Assembly: GCA_022568135.1 (NCBI GenBank)
Contig: JADFFQ010000008.1
Span: 24,399-88,398 of the forward strand
From: Planctomycetota bacterium
Lineage (GTDB): Bacteria; Planctomycetota; Phycisphaerae; Phycisphaerales; SM1A02
DNA length: 64,000 nucleotides
Direction of reading: 5' to 3'
Part shown: positions 1 through 9,073 of the stretch, piece by piece
How the letters are laid out: each line of letters starts with the position of its first letter
Position numbering within the stretch: the first letter of the stretch is position 1
The notes under the pieces: generated by a model
The model's input: the letters and a program-made list of their open reading frames with translations, nothing else
Database searches by the model: none
Told to the model about the DNA's origin: nothing
Program-made: the position numbers and the translations under genes

Positions 1-81
1 CTGCCGATCAAGGGTGTGCGGCCGGTCGCCGGCGAGTTGAGGTGGTACCTCGACGCCGAGGCGGCCAGTCTGGAGGGCTAA
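1..81 (+). CDS. C-terminal fragment of an unidentified protein (truncated by window edge)
   Basis: An open frame enters from the left edge and ends at a TAA at 79-81, giving 26 residues rich in Arg, Glu and Ala. No start is visible and the fragment is too short to assign to a family. It is followed 28 bases later by the DUF1569 gene on the same strand, so the two may be cotranscribed. Confidence 0.45.
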   Translation: MPIKGVRPVAGELRWYLDAEAASLEG

Positions 82-109
82 CGGCCGGGCGAAGCATGGG
101 AGCTCGACC

Positions 110-586
110 ATGATTGATACGAAGAAGGTGACGGATCGGCGCAGGCTCAGCTTCACGAGTCTGGAGGATATTCAGGCCGATGTCGAAGCGCTGGATGGCA
201 GCGCAATCCGCACCACCGGGAACTGGACAGCCGCCCAGATCGTCCAGCACGTGACGGATGTCATCACCTTGTCGGTGGACGGCTTTGGGTTCAGACTGGC
301 CTTGCCACTGCGTGTGCTGGGGCGGTCGCTCCGGTCGCAAGCGCTGACCAGGCCGATGCGTCCGGGATTCAGCGTGCCCGAGGCGATGAGAGCTAGGCTT
401 CCCAGCGACCAAGTGCCGTTTGAGCAAGCTATCGCGAGCCTCCGCCAGGCGATCGGCCGGGCCAAGAGCGAGCGTATGACCAAGGCCAGCCCCCTCCTTG
501 GTGCGCTGACGCACGAGCAATGGGTGCAATTTCACTCCCGCCACGCTGAGATGCACCTCAGCTTCGTGCATCCGGCGGCAGTTTAA
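110..586 (+). CDS. DUF1569 family protein (DinB-like four-helix fold)
   Basis: A 158-residue soluble protein. The N-terminal part contains NWTAAQIVQHV, the usual first helix of DinB/YfiT-like folds with a metal-position His, and the C-terminal part contains LTHEQWVQFHSRHAEMHLSF, which is typical of DUF1569. The conserved His residues suggest a metal site, but no reaction is established for the family. ATG at 110 fits the family length. It converges with ruvX, and a perfect hairpin lies between them at 612-632. Confidence 0.75.
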   Translation: MIDTKKVTDRRRLSFTSLEDIQADVEALDGSAIRTTGNWTAAQIVQHVTDVITLSVDGFGFRLALPLRVLGRSLRSQALTRPMRPGFSVPEAMRARLPSDQVPFEQAIASLRQAIGRAKSERMTKASPLLGALTHEQWVQFHSRHAEMHLSFVHPAAV

Positions 587-611
587 TCTACGAGTAGCGC
601 CCGCGGGGAGA

Positions 612-632
612 AAACCGGACCAGGTCCGGTTT
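612..632. terminator. Bidirectional hairpin terminator between convergent genes
   Basis: A perfect 9-bp stem (AAACCGGAC / GTCCGGTTT) with a 3-base loop lies between the ends of the DUF1569 gene and ruvX, which converge. The stem is flanked by A residues on one side and T residues on the other, so it could act in both directions. No long U-tract is present, hence moderate confidence. Confidence 0.5.
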
Positions 633-660
633 GTTGCCTTCCGGACCCGGGCCTTCCTCG

Positions 661-704
661 CGGACTCGTCAGGCCCGGCTTGCGGACTCGTCAGGCCCGG
701 CTTC
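661..704. repeat. 22-bp tandem direct repeat at the ruvX 3' end
   Basis: Two near-identical 22-bp copies of cggactcgtcaggcccggct plus two bases run head to tail, followed by a degenerate third copy (tggacttgtcaag). The repeat overlaps the last codons of ruvX, so the C-terminal tail (DKSRSRA) is partly repeat-encoded. It has no recognisable regulatory motif. Confidence 0.6.
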
Positions 705-1110
705 TGGACTTGTCAAGAAAATCCCGTAGGATTTCCGCGGCGGCCAGCGCGTCGCGCAACCCTTTCTTCTGCTTGTGCGTTCGCCCGGTGCGGGCGAGGC
801 GCTGGTCGGCGGCGTAACTGGTGAGCCGCTCATCCTGGCAGTGCACGAGACATTCGCAGCGCTTTCGCAACGTCTTGGCGAACTCGCGGACACGCCTTGC
901 CGGTGCTCCTTCAGTACCGTCCATGTTCAGCGGTAGGCCGAGCACGATCTCGTCGGGCGAATGTTCCTTGAGCGCTTTGACCAGGGCTTCAATCAGTGCC
1001 CCGCCGCGAGGCAACTCAAGGACGCTCAGCGGTGTGACGACGCCGGTTTGGTCGTCGCCGACGGCCAGGCCGGTGCGTCGCTCGCCGAGGTCGATGGCCA
1101 GGTAGCGCAT
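691..1110 (-). CDS. ruvX: Putative pre-16S rRNA nuclease / Holliday junction resolvase YqgF
   Basis: This 139-residue protein has the RNase H-like YqgF fold. It shows the first-strand motif AIDLGERRTGLAVG (Asp7), LGLPLNMDG at about 58-66, DERLTS at 93-98 and a late acidic RDALAA at about 119-124, which together carry the expected metal ligands. The family processes the 5' end of 16S rRNA and has also been described as a Holliday junction resolvase. Length is normal. It is followed at its 3' end by tandem repeats and faces the DUF1569 gene. Confidence 0.9.
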   Translation of the reverse strand: MRYLAIDLGERRTGLAVGDDQTGVVTPLSVLELPRGGALIEALVKALKEHSPDEIVLGLPLNMDGTEGAPARRVREFAKTLRKRCECLVHCQDERLTSYAADQRLARTGRTHKQKKGLRDALAAAEILRDFLDKSRSRA

Positions 1111-1143
1111 AGTGGGGAGTCAGGAGTCAAGGAGTCAGGGGGA

Positions 1144-1172
1144 AGTTTAGCCGCGAGCCGCAGGCGAGCGCT
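1144..1172. repeat. 29-bp dispersed repeat, copy A
   Basis: The unit beginning agtttagccgcgagccgc occurs here and again at 10148-10176 with one mismatch. In both places it follows a purine-rich tract of repeated gtcaggagtc-type words. Here it lies between ruvX and manC, both on the minus strand, together with tandem gatgagtgat words at about 1185-1222. Confidence 0.6.
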
Positions 1173-1230
1173 GCGGATCGGGGGTGATGATGAAGAGTGA
1201 TGAGTGATCGGTGATGAGTGATGGGGGCGG

Positions 1231-2310
1231 TCACTGCAATGATTTGTCCACGCGGTCGGTGAGTTCCTTGACTCGCTCGGCTTGGGAGGCTGGGCAGACG
1301 AGCGTGGCCTCGGAGGTGTGGACAATGATCAGGTCCTTGCAGCCGATGGTGGTGATCGTGTGGTTGGGATCGTCGGAGACGGCCAGGACATCGTGTGAAT
1401 CGAGGTGGGTGGTGATCGTGTTGGCGCGGTTGCCGTGCTGATCCTCGCTGAGTGTTTCGCCGTAGCTGGGCCAACTGCCGATGTCCATCCACCACACGCC
1501 CATGGTGACCGTGCAGACGCTGATCTGCTCGTCCTGCGACGCCGGCTCCATCACCGCATAATCGACGCTGATCTTCGGAAGGGTCGGATAGACCTCGTTG
1601 AGGACGATTTGCTGCTGCGGAGTGCCCCAGGCGTCGGCGATGCGGGCGATGCCTTCGTATGACCGGGGTTTGAATCGCCGTAGCGCGTCGAGGAACTCTT
1701 GGGCGCCGAACACGAACATGCCGCTGTTCCAGCCGAACGTGCCGGCATCGAGATACCCCTGGGCCGTCTTGGCATCGGGCTTCTCGACGAAGCGCTTGGC
1801 CTCGTAAGCGCCTTGGAACCCCGGGATCGGCCGGCCACGCTCCACATATCCGTAGGCCGTGGCGGGGTAGGTCGGCATGATCGAGAATGTTGCGAAGCGA
1901 CTGCGTTCGTCCTCCACCACCTGGAACCCCAGCTCGACCTTGCGTCGAAACTCATCTTGCGGCTCGATGATGTGGTCTGCGGTCAGGATCGCAAAGATCG
2001 CCTCCGGGTCACGCTTGGCCAACACGGCTGCAGTGAATCCCACGGCGTTGACCGTATCGCGGCCGACCGGCTCGCCGAGAATCTGCTCGTCGGTCAACTC
2101 CGGAATCGCCTCGCGAATGGCCGCGCGGTGAGCTTCGCTCGCGCAGATCAGTCGCCTTGGGGGATCAACCACCCCCTCGAGGCGCCCGGCCGCCAACTCA
2201 AGCAGCGACCGGCCGTCAATCAGCGGCAGCAACTGCTTGGGGCGCTTCCTTCGGCTCATGGGCCAAAGCCTGGTTCCGACGCCCCCGGCCATGATCACTG
2301 CGTACCGCAT
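1231..2310 (-). CDS. manC: Mannose-1-phosphate guanylyltransferase
   Basis: A 359-residue nucleotidyltransferase of the GDP-mannose pyrophosphorylase type. The N-terminus has the signature MAGGVGTRLWPMSRRKRPKQ at 7-26, followed by LTADHII, the sugar-binding FVEKP and GWNSGMFVF. It would make GDP-mannose from mannose-1-phosphate and GTP for glycan synthesis. The protein has the short single-domain form without the C-terminal phosphomannose isomerase cupin found in proteobacterial ManC. It stands upstream of ruvX on the same strand. Confidence 0.9.
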   Translation of the reverse strand: MRYAVIMAGGVGTRLWPMSRRKRPKQLLPLIDGRSLLELAAGRLEGVVDPPRRLICASEAHRAAIREAIPELTDEQILGEPVGRDTVNAVGFTAAVLAKRDPEAIFAILTADHIIEPQDEFRRKVELGFQVVEDERSRFATFSIMPTYPATAYGYVERGRPIPGFQGAYEAKRFVEKPDAKTAQGYLDAGTFGWNSGMFVFGAQEFLDALRRFKPRSYEGIARIADAWGTPQQQIVLNEVYPTLPKISVDYAVMEPASQDEQISVCTVTMGVWWMDIGSWPSYGETLSEDQHGNRANTITTHLDSHDVLAVSDDPNHTITTIGCKDLIIVHTSEATLVCPASQAERVKELTDRVDKSLQ

Positions 2311-2376
2311 GGTGGATTCCCAAGGTTCAATCGCGGCGCCGGGCCGCGCCGCGGCTGATGATGGGCGCAGGGTGTC

Positions 2377-3003
2377 TCATCCGACTGCCTTCACACGGTA
2401 GGCCGCTGCGACGAGCGCGTCAGCCGAATCGAGGCTCGGGTCATCGGCCAGCGCATGCTCGATGAGCCGCCGCGCCGGCAGCGCCGGCTCGCCCAGTTGG
2501 GTCAAGACGGCTACCGCGTCACGGATCATGGCGGTCCGCTGGGGAACGTCAACGGACGAATCGGCGGGCTTGAGCTCGACCAGCCGGTCCACCTTGCCAT
2601 GCAGCTCTGCGACGATGGTCTCGGCGGTACGCCGACCGATCTCCGGCAGCGAGATGAGTAGATCGATGTCCTTGTTCACGATGGCCTCGGCGATGGTTTG
2701 ATGCGGCAACTGCAACGCTCGCAGGGCCCGGCGGGTGCCAAGGCCTTTCACCGTCGTCAGCAGCTCGAAGAAGGCTCGCTGGTCGGCGGTGGCGAAGCCG
2801 ATGAGCCGCTCAACGTAGCTGGCCCCCTGGGTCTGGCTTTCCAGGAAATGCAGCGTGTGGAACTCGATGCGGTCGCCGACCAGGCCCGCGAGTCGGGGCT
2901 GGTCCGAAGCGGGAACCAGCAGCTCGTAAGTCAGCGGCCCGCATCGCAGCTCGACCCGGCCGCCGCACGCTGCCACGAGGTCTCCTTCGATCCGGCTGAT
3001 CAT
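2377..3003 (-). CDS. ruvA: Holliday junction branch migration protein RuvA
   Basis: A 208-residue protein with the RuvA layout: an N-terminal OB fold starting MISRIEGDLV, central helix-hairpin-helix motifs (VKGLGTRRALRAL; LPEIGRRTAETIV) that bind the junction DNA backbone, and a C-terminal domain III (ALADDPSLDSADALVAAAYR) expected to contact RuvB. The frame stays open upstream, but the ATG at 3003 gives the family N-terminus and normal length. RuvB and RuvC are not adjacent. The protein forms tetramers on Holliday junctions. Confidence 0.92.
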   Translation of the reverse strand: MISRIEGDLVAACGGRVELRCGPLTYELLVPASDQPRLAGLVGDRIEFHTLHFLESQTQGASYVERLIGFATADQRAFFELLTTVKGLGTRRALRALQLPHQTIAEAIVNKDIDLLISLPEIGRRTAETIVAELHGKVDRLVELKPADSSVDVPQRTAMIRDAVAVLTQLGEPALPARRLIEHALADDPSLDSADALVAAAYRVKAVG

Positions 3004-3101
3004 GATCGCATGGTAGCCGATCAGCTTGGACGAGGAAGCGATCCGCCGCGTCGAGCGCGAGCTGCTTCCGGCGACAGGCGGTGGTCGTACGTTGCACCTC
3101 G

Positions 3102-3863
3102 CTAGGGCGCGAACGGATCGGTCGTGGCCTGCGGCGGGATCACCGGCTGATCGTTGAGCGGCCAGCCGCTGGCCTCGATGAGGCGCTGTCGAAGCTGCCG
3201 GGTGATCTGGGCCGCGTCGCGCTGGCCGGCGAACTCGATGCGGTCGATGAACTGCACGCGAGCGTGGCTGCGGCTGTGCAGCGCGGGCAACAGTTCCGTC
3301 GCCTGGGGCGTGCCGCAGACCCACACCAACAGAACCGGGGCGTTGGTCCGGGCGATGATCAGCCCGACACCGTTGTAGAACGGGCGAATCTCCCCGGTTG
3401 GGCGGACGATGCCGCCCTCGGGGAACATGCCGATGACACCGCCGCCGCGGACATGTCGGATTGCCTCGCGGGCCGGGCCGGTGTCGGTCCCGTCACGGGC
3501 CACGGGAATCATGCCCTGCCGCCGCCAGAACCAATCCAGATGCGGGATCATCTGATCGGCCGCCATCATCCATCGGATATCGAATCGGCAGGCGGACTGG
3601 ATGAGCATCGGATCGACGGGCCCGGTGTGGTTGGCCACGACGATCAGCCCGCCCGGGCGGTTGGTGTCCGGCACATGCTCGAGGCCTCGGTAGGTCGCCC
3701 GGTGCATCAACCGGCAGTACACCTGGAAGCAGCGCCACATCAGGCCGGAGATCGGCTCGGCTCTGGGCCCATCGCAAAGCCAGCGGTACGCCCCCCAGCG
3801 GCCCAGCCCAAGGAGTGCCAGCCAGCCCAGGGCTATGACGACCACGATCAGGGGTGTTGACAT
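3102..3863 (-). CDS. 1-acyl-sn-glycerol-3-phosphate acyltransferase family protein
   Basis: A 253-residue PlsC-family acyltransferase. It has an N-terminal hydrophobic helix (about 4-22), the catalytic HX4D motif within NHTGPVD (His79, Asp84) and the FPEGG substrate-binding motif at 147-151. Such enzymes acylate lysophosphatidic acid at the inner face of the cytoplasmic membrane. The order of motifs and their spacing are normal. It is divergent from carB, with 146 bases between the two starts. Confidence 0.85.
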   Translation of the reverse strand: MSTPLIVVVIALGWLALLGLGRWGAYRWLCDGPRAEPISGLMWRCFQVYCRLMHRATYRGLEHVPDTNRPGGLIVVANHTGPVDPMLIQSACRFDIRWMMAADQMIPHLDWFWRRQGMIPVARDGTDTGPAREAIRHVRGGGVIGMFPEGGIVRPTGEIRPFYNGVGLIIARTNAPVLLVWVCGTPQATELLPALHSRSHARVQFIDRIEFAGQRDAAQITRQLRQRLIEASGWPLNDQPVIPPQATTDPFAP

Positions 3864-4009
3864 TCTGCCTGCGTACCCTGGGCACCGTCGGTGCGATTTT
3901 CACACGATAGCGGCCAGCCGGTTTGGCGGGCGAGCTTGCCTTGGGGCGAATGCGATTGAGCAATCGGAGATTGGGGCCTATCGTTGCCGAACTTTGCACC
4001 CATTGAACC

Positions 4010-7000
4010 ATGCCGCGTCGCGATGACCTTCACACCATTTTGATCCTCGGCTCCGGCCCGATCGTGATCGGCCAGGCCTGCGAGTTCGACTACTCCGGGA
4101 CCCAGGCGTGCAAAGCCCTGCGCGAGGAGGGGTATCGCGTGGTGCTGGTCAACTCCAACCCGGCGACGATCATGACCGACCCGGCGTTCTCCGACCGCAC
4201 CTACATCGAGCCGATCACGCCTGAGGCGGTGGGAAAGGTTCTGGCCAGGGAAGTCGAGCTGGGCACGCGGATCGACGCTCTGCTGCCGACGGTGGGCGGG
4301 CAGACCGCGCTGAACTGCGCCTGTCAGCTGCACGACGAGGGAACGCTACAGCGCTATGGAGTCGAGATGATCGGGGCCTCCCGGGAGGTCATCAATCGGG
4401 CCGAGGACCGCGACGAGTTTCGCCGGATCGTGGAGTCGCTCGGTCTTCGCCAACCCCGTGCGGGCAAGGCCACCAACCTGGATGAGGCCCGGGCGCTGCT
4501 CGATCAGCTTGGCCTGCCGGTGGTGGTCCGCCCCGCGTTCACGCTCGGCGGCACCGGCGGGGGCATCGCGTACAACCGTGACGAGTTCGACCAGATCGTC
4601 CGTGGGGGCCTCGACGCGTCGATGATCGGCCAGGTCCTGATTGATGAATCCGTGCTTGGCTGGAAAGAGTTTGAGCTGGAGGTGATTCGAGACCGCAACG
4701 ACAACTGTGTCATCGTCTGCGGCATCGAGAACATGGACCCGATGGGCGTTCACACCGGCGACTCCATCACCGTCGCCCCGATCATGACGCTCAGCGACAA
4801 GGAATACCAGCGAATGCGCGACGCGTCGATCGCGATCATGCGGGCGGTCGGCGTGGATACCGGCGGATCGAACGTGCAGTTCGCCGTGAATCCGACCGAC
4901 GGCGAGATGCTGGTGATCGAGATGAACCCGCGGGTCTCGCGCAGCTCAGCCCTGGCGTCCAAGGCGACCGGATTCCCGATCGCCAGGATCGCGGCCAAGC
5001 TCGCCGTGGGGTACACCCTCGATGAGCTACGCAACGACATCACCGGGACGACCTCAGCCTGCTTCGAGCCGTCGATCGACTACGTCGTCACCAAGATGCC
5101 CCGCTGGACGTTCGAGAAGTTCCCCGAGGCTGACGAGACGTTGACCACCCAGATGAAGTCCGTCGGCGAGGCGATGAGCATCGGCCGGACGTTCAAGGAA
5201 AGCTTGCAAAAGGTGATCCGGTCGATGGAAGTCAAACGGTTCGGCCTTGGCTTGGACAAGAACGACCAATGGTTGATCGCAAAGCGCTCAGCCCTCACCC
5301 CCAACCCCTCTCCCAGGGGGAGAGGGGAGTTGGCCGTCACCCCGGGCCGCGGCCCCGAAGCCGTAGGGGAGAGCCAATGGCCGATCGAGGAAGAAAAGCT
5401 CGTCCGCAAGCTCAGCGTCCCCGGGCAGGGCCGGCTGTACTTCATCCGGTACGCCTTCAAGATGGGCTGGTCGATCGACCGCATCAACGAGTTGACGCGC
5501 ATCGATCGATGGTTCCTCGATCAGATCAACCAGCTTGTCGAGTTCGAGGACGTGCTGTGCTCGTACGAGCGGCTTGAGGATGTCCCGCGTGAAGTGCTGT
5601 TCCAAGCCAAGCAATTCGGCTATTCCGACCCGCAGTTAGCGAACCTGTACCTGGGCGACATCACCAGCGAGACCATCCTGAAGGTGCGCGACCATCGCAA
5701 ACGCCTGGGCATCGAGCCGGTGTTCAAGCTCGTCGATACCTGCGCCGCGGAGTTTGAAGCCACGACGCCGTATTACTACTCGACCTACGAGACGGCGTAC
5801 TTAGCCCCGGGTTTACCCGGGATGGACTCTCCCAATTCAGACTGTGCGCCGGCACCAACGATTACCCCGGGTAAACCCGGGGCTAAATGTGACGACGAAA
5901 TCCGAATCACCGATCGCCGCAAGATCATCATCCTTGGGGGCGGTCCCAATCGCATCGGTCAGGGCATCGAGTTCGACTACTGCTGCTGCCAGGCCGCATT
6001 CGCGTGTCGGGACATGGAGTATGAGTCGGTGATGATCAACTCGAACCCCGAGACGGTCAGCACCGACTACGACACCTCCGACCTTCTGTTCTTTGAACCG
6101 TTAACGCTCGAAGACACGCTCAACGTGATCGAACGGCTCAACGGCGGGGGAACCGAGGTTGCCGATCGCAGCGGCAAGGTGGCCGGGTGCATCGTGCAAT
6201 TCGGCGGCCAGACGCCGTTGAACCTCGCCCACGGTCTGGTCGCCGCGGGGGTGCCCATCATCGGGACCGACCTGGATTCGATCGATCTGGCTGAGGACCG
6301 CGATCGGTTCAAAATGATGCTTGATGAGCTGGGGATGGATCAGCCGCCCAATGGCATCGCGTATTCGCTCGATGAAGCCGTCAAAGTTGCTCAGCAGATT
6401 GGATATCCCGTGCTGGTTCGGCCGAGCTACGTGCTCGGCGGGCGAGGCATGGAAACGTGCTTTGACGAGCGGTCGTTGCGGCGCTACATGCGGACCGCCG
6501 TCGATGCCTCCGATCTCGCCCATGAACCGGTGCTGATTGACAGGTTTCTTTCAGAAGCGGTGGAGATCGACGTAGACGTCATCGCGGATTATGGACTCGA
6601 CATTGACGCTCAAGCCCCAAGCCTCAAGCCGCAAGCCTTTATCTGCGGCGTGATGGAGCACATCGAGGAGGCGGGCGTGCACTCGGGCGATTCAATCTGC
6701 ACGATCCCGGCCTACTCGCTTGGCCGGTCGATCGTCACCCGCATCAAGGATCACGCCCGACGCCTGGCCGAACGGCTCCGCGTCCGTGGCTTGATGAACG
6801 TGCAGATGGCGGTCAAGAATGAGAAAGTCTACATCCTGGAGGTGAACCCACGTGCTTCCCGGACAGTGCCGTTCGTCTCCAAGGCGAAGGGTCAGCCGTG
6901 GGCCAGGATCGCCGCGAAGGTCATGATGGGCGCTACGCTGGACCAGTTGCAGGTGCGCGAAGTTCCGGATGCGGGCTTCTTTTCGGTGAAGGTCCCGGTC

Positions 7001-7615
7001 TTCCCATTTGCAAAGTTCCCGGGCGTGGACGTAATCCTGGGCCCGGAGATGCGCTCCACCGGCGAAGTCATGGGCATGGATCGCTCGCTGCCGGTGGCCC
7101 TGGTCAAGGCACAAATGGCTGCGGGCATTACCCTGCCCACGCAAGGCAATGTCTTCTTGTCGGTGCGCGATCCGGATAAGCCGCAGTGTGTGGAGATTGC
7201 GCGGATGCTGGTGTCGATGGGGTTCACCGTCTTCACCACCCAGGGGACGCACGAGCTGCTGCGATCACACAGCGTGGACACCGTAGTGCTGCGCAAGATC
7301 TCAGAGGGGGCCCGGCCGAACATCCTCGACAAGATCGCCAACGGAGAGATCCAATTGATCATCAACACGCCCACTCGCAAGGGCGCGCACACGGATGAAG
7401 GCAAGATTCGGGCCACAGCGGTGCGGGCGGGTGTCCCCATGATTACCACGATCACGGGCGCCAAGGCTGCGGTTGCGGCGATCACCGCCTTGCGCGCCGG
7501 GGCCTGGTCGGTTGCCGCCGTGCAGGACTATTTCCCCGATCAGGAAAGCCCCCCGGCAACGCCCGCCGAGACCGGGACGCGTAGCGTCCCGCCTGGTCAA
7601 CCGATACACTCCTGA
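4010..7615 (+). CDS. carB: Carbamoyl-phosphate synthase large subunit, with three in-frame repeat insertions
   Basis: A 1201-residue protein with both ATP-grasp halves ([19 protein letters not shown] near the N-terminus; [19 protein letters not shown] at the start of the second half) and a C-terminal MGS-like allosteric domain. It makes carbamoyl phosphate for arginine and pyrimidine synthesis with CarA, which is not in the window. It is over 100 residues longer than usual (about 1070). The excess lies in three segments encoded by DNA that resembles intergenic repeats: about 5275-5370 (containing [11 protein letters not shown]), 5801-5887 (LAPGLPG...TPGKPGAK) and about 6600-6640 ([10 protein letters not shown]). 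All keep the frame and sit in linkers or surface loops, so the enzyme is probably active. Confidence 0.93.
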   Translation: MPRRDDLHTILILGSGPIVIGQACEFDYSGTQACKALREEGYRVVLVNSNPATIMTDPAFSDRTYIEPITPEAVGKVLAREVELGTRIDALLPTVGGQTALNCACQLHDEGTLQRYGVEMIGASREVINRAEDRDEFRRIVESLGLRQPRAGKATNLDEARALLDQLGLPVVVRPAFTLGGTGGGIAYNRDEFDQIVRGGLDASMIGQVLIDESVLGWKEFELEVIRDRNDNCVIVCGIENMDPMGVHTGDSITVAPIMTLSDKEYQRMRDASIAIMRAVGVDTGGSNVQFAVNPTDGEMLVIEMNPRVSRSSALASKATGFPIARIAAKLAVGYTLDELRNDITGTTSACFEPSIDYVVTKMPRWTFEKFPEADETLTTQMKSVGEAMSIGRTFKESLQKVIRSMEVKRFGLGLDKNDQWLIAKRSALTPNPSPRGRGELAVTPGRGPEAVGESQWPIEEEKLVRKLSVPGQGRLYFIRYAFKMGWSIDRINELTRIDRWFLDQINQLVEFEDVLCSYERLEDVPREVLFQAKQFGYSDPQLANLYLGDITSETILKVRDHRKRLGIEPVFKLVDTCAAEFEATTPYYYSTYETAYLAPGLPGMDSPNSDCAPAPTITPGKPGAKCDDEIRITDRRKIIILGGGPNRIGQGIEFDYCCCQAAFACRDMEYESVMINSNPETVSTDYDTSDLLFFEPLTLEDTLNVIERLNGGGTEVADRSGKVAGCIVQFGGQTPLNLAHGLVAAGVPIIGTDLDSIDLAEDRDRFKMMLDELGMDQPPNGIAYSLDEAVKVAQQIGYPVLVRPSYVLGGRGMETCFDERSLRRYMRTAVDASDLAHEPVLIDRFLSEAVEIDVDVIADYGLDIDAQAPSLKPQAFICGVMEHIEEAGVHSGDSICTIPAYSLGRSIVTRIKDHARRLAERLRVRGLMNVQMAVKNEKVYILEVNPRASRTVPFVSKAKGQPWARIAAKVMMGATLDQLQVREVPDAGFFSVKVPVFPFAKFPGVDVILGPEMRSTGEVMGMDRSLPVALVKAQMAAGITLPTQGNVFLSVRDPDKPQCVEIARMLVSMGFTVFTTQGTHELLRSHSVDTVVLRKISEGARPNILDKIANGEIQLIINTPTRKGAHTDEGKIRATAVRAGVPMITTITGAKAAVAAITALRAGAWSVAAVQDYFPDQESPPATPAETGTRSVPPGQPIHS
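5287..5345. repeat. G/C-tract palindromic repeat inserted in carB
   Basis: A ctcacccccaacccctctcc arm followed by a complementary gggggagagggg stretch lies inside carB. It is translated as [11 protein letters not shown]. It separates two parts of the protein that are contiguous in ordinary CarB (KNDQW and [11 protein letters not shown]). It has the look of a widespread intergenic hairpin repeat rather than of CarB sequence. Confidence 0.7.
5801..5887. repeat. 87-bp double-palindrome REP element inserted in carB
   Basis: The element starts ttagccccgggtttacccgg and ends with its exact reverse complement, giving a perfect inverted repeat of about 21 bp around a 43-base spacer; each arm is itself a small palindrome. 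It is 87 bp long, exactly 29 codons, with no in-frame stop, and it lies in the linker joining the two CarB halves. Related double palindromes are at 11551-11626 and 14931-15021. Confidence 0.8.
6600..6640. repeat. caagcc-type short tandem repeat inserted in carB
   Basis: Four spaced copies of the word caagcc occur here and encode [10 protein letters not shown] within the second ATP-grasp domain, just before [12 protein letters not shown]. The same word array is intergenic at 10190-10222 and at 30091-30105. Normal CarB has a much shorter loop between the acidic DVDV strand and [10 protein letters not shown]. Confidence 0.6.
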
Positions 7616-7619
7616 CCTC

Positions 7620-8876
7620 ATGCCCTCTTGGATGCCCGACTTCGTCACGCCGCAGTTCATCGTGTCGCTTGTGGTGATCGTGGCGATGATCCATGTGATC
7701 ACGCTGGGAGCCCTGTACCTGGTTCTGCTGGAGCGGAAGCTCTCGGCCTGGATGCAGGATCGTTGCGGTCCGAACCGGGTGGGCCCCAAGGGTCTCGGTC
7801 AGCCGATCGCCGACGCGATCAAGCTGCTCTTGAAGGAGGATTTCTTTCCTAAGCGAGCGGATCGCGTGCTGTTCCTGCTGGCCCCGGCGCTTGCTGTGAT
7901 TCCCGCCCTGATCGGATTCGCCATCATTCCCTGGGGTGGGACGCTCCAGATCGCAGGCGAAGCGGTTCAGGTTGCCGGGGCGGATGTGAACATCGGCATC
8001 ATCTATCTCGTGGCCGTGAGCTCCCTGGGAGTGTATGGCGTGGTGCTGGGCGGCTGGGCGTCGAACAGCAAGTACGCGTTCCTCGGCGGGCTGCGGGCCA
8101 CGGCCCAGATGGTCAGCTACGAAATCCCCCTGGGGTTGGCCATCCTCACGATCATCCTGACCGCCGGCACCGTCGGGCCCAGCGAAATGATTGCCCAGCA
8201 GCTCGATGGGCCGTGGTTCCTTGTTCAGCAGCCGGTGGCGGCGCTGCTCTTTTACGTGTGCATGCTCGCCGAGACCAACCGCCTTCCGTTTGATCTGGCC
8301 GAGGCGGAGTCGGAGCTGGTCGGCGGTTGGCACACCGAGTATTCATCCATGAAATGGGTGTTGTTCTTTCTCGCCGAGTACGGACATCTCATCGTGGGTG
8401 GCGCGTTCTTCACCGTGCTCTTCCTCGGCGGCTGGTCAATCAATCCGTTGGGGGGCACGGACCTGCCGATGACCGGCGGGCTGGGCATGATCCTGCTGCA
8501 GTGCGGCATCGTCTTCGCCAAGGTCTTCGTGCTCATCTGCCTGGCCATGGCCGTCCGCTGGACGCTGCCGCGGTTTCGCTTCGACCAACTGATGCGACTG
8601 GCGTGGGAGGGCATGATCCCAACGGCCTTGCTGGTGTTGCTGGTGACCAGCTTCATGGTGTTCATGGGCTGGACGGGGTTCATGTGGATCGCCGCGCTGG
8701 GGACTGTGGCGTTCATCTGGCTGGTGCGGCCGATGATGCCCAAGCAGGCCAGACCCAATCATCGCGTCGGGTTGATCGGAAGTCGGTTCAGTCCGCTGCC
8801 CGGCGAAGTCACGCTCGCGCCGCCTGCCGAATCACTTGCTGGGCCCGAAGCGGCGAGCGGTGGATCGTCGTCGTAG
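7620..8876 (+). CDS. nuoH: NADH-quinone oxidoreductase subunit H
   Basis: A 418-residue polytopic membrane protein. It has the NuoH signatures LERKLSAWMQDRCGPNRVGP (about 40-60), GGWASNSKYAFLGGLRATAQMVSYEIPL and ETNRLPFDLAEAESELVGGWHTEYS, followed by further hydrophobic segments. NuoH lies at the quinone-binding junction of complex I. The frame is open further upstream, but ATG 7620 gives the expected N-terminus. It follows carB by four bases, and no other nuo gene is present, so it is an isolated subunit gene. The C-terminal Ala/Ser/Gly tail is longer than usual. Confidence 0.93.
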   Translation: MPSWMPDFVTPQFIVSLVVIVAMIHVITLGALYLVLLERKLSAWMQDRCGPNRVGPKGLGQPIADAIKLLLKEDFFPKRADRVLFLLAPALAVIPALIGFAIIPWGGTLQIAGEAVQVAGADVNIGIIYLVAVSSLGVYGVVLGGWASNSKYAFLGGLRATAQMVSYEIPLGLAILTIILTAGTVGPSEMIAQQLDGPWFLVQQPVAALLFYVCMLAETNRLPFDLAEAESELVGGWHTEYSSMKWVLFFLAEYGHLIVGGAFFTVLFLGGWSINPLGGTDLPMTGGLGMILLQCGIVFAKVFVLICLAMAVRWTLPRFRFDQLMRLAWEGMIPTALLVLLVTSFMVFMGWTGFMWIAALGTVAFIWLVRPMMPKQARPNHRVGLIGSRFSPLPGEVTLAPPAESLAGPEAASGGSSS

Positions 8877-9073
8877 TCGGTTTCCGTTACTTGATGCCTT
8901 GGCCAAAAGACAGGCGCCGGTCGTGTCGGAGCTTCGATCGGCGCCTGTGAAGAGCGCGGTGGCGATTCGCGGCATCAACTGCCGGTTGTGCATCTCCACT
9001 ACTGTAGGGAACGACCACCCGTTCGCACAAGTCAAATGCACAATGAATTTCGCCCGGCGCTTGGTCGCCGCGA

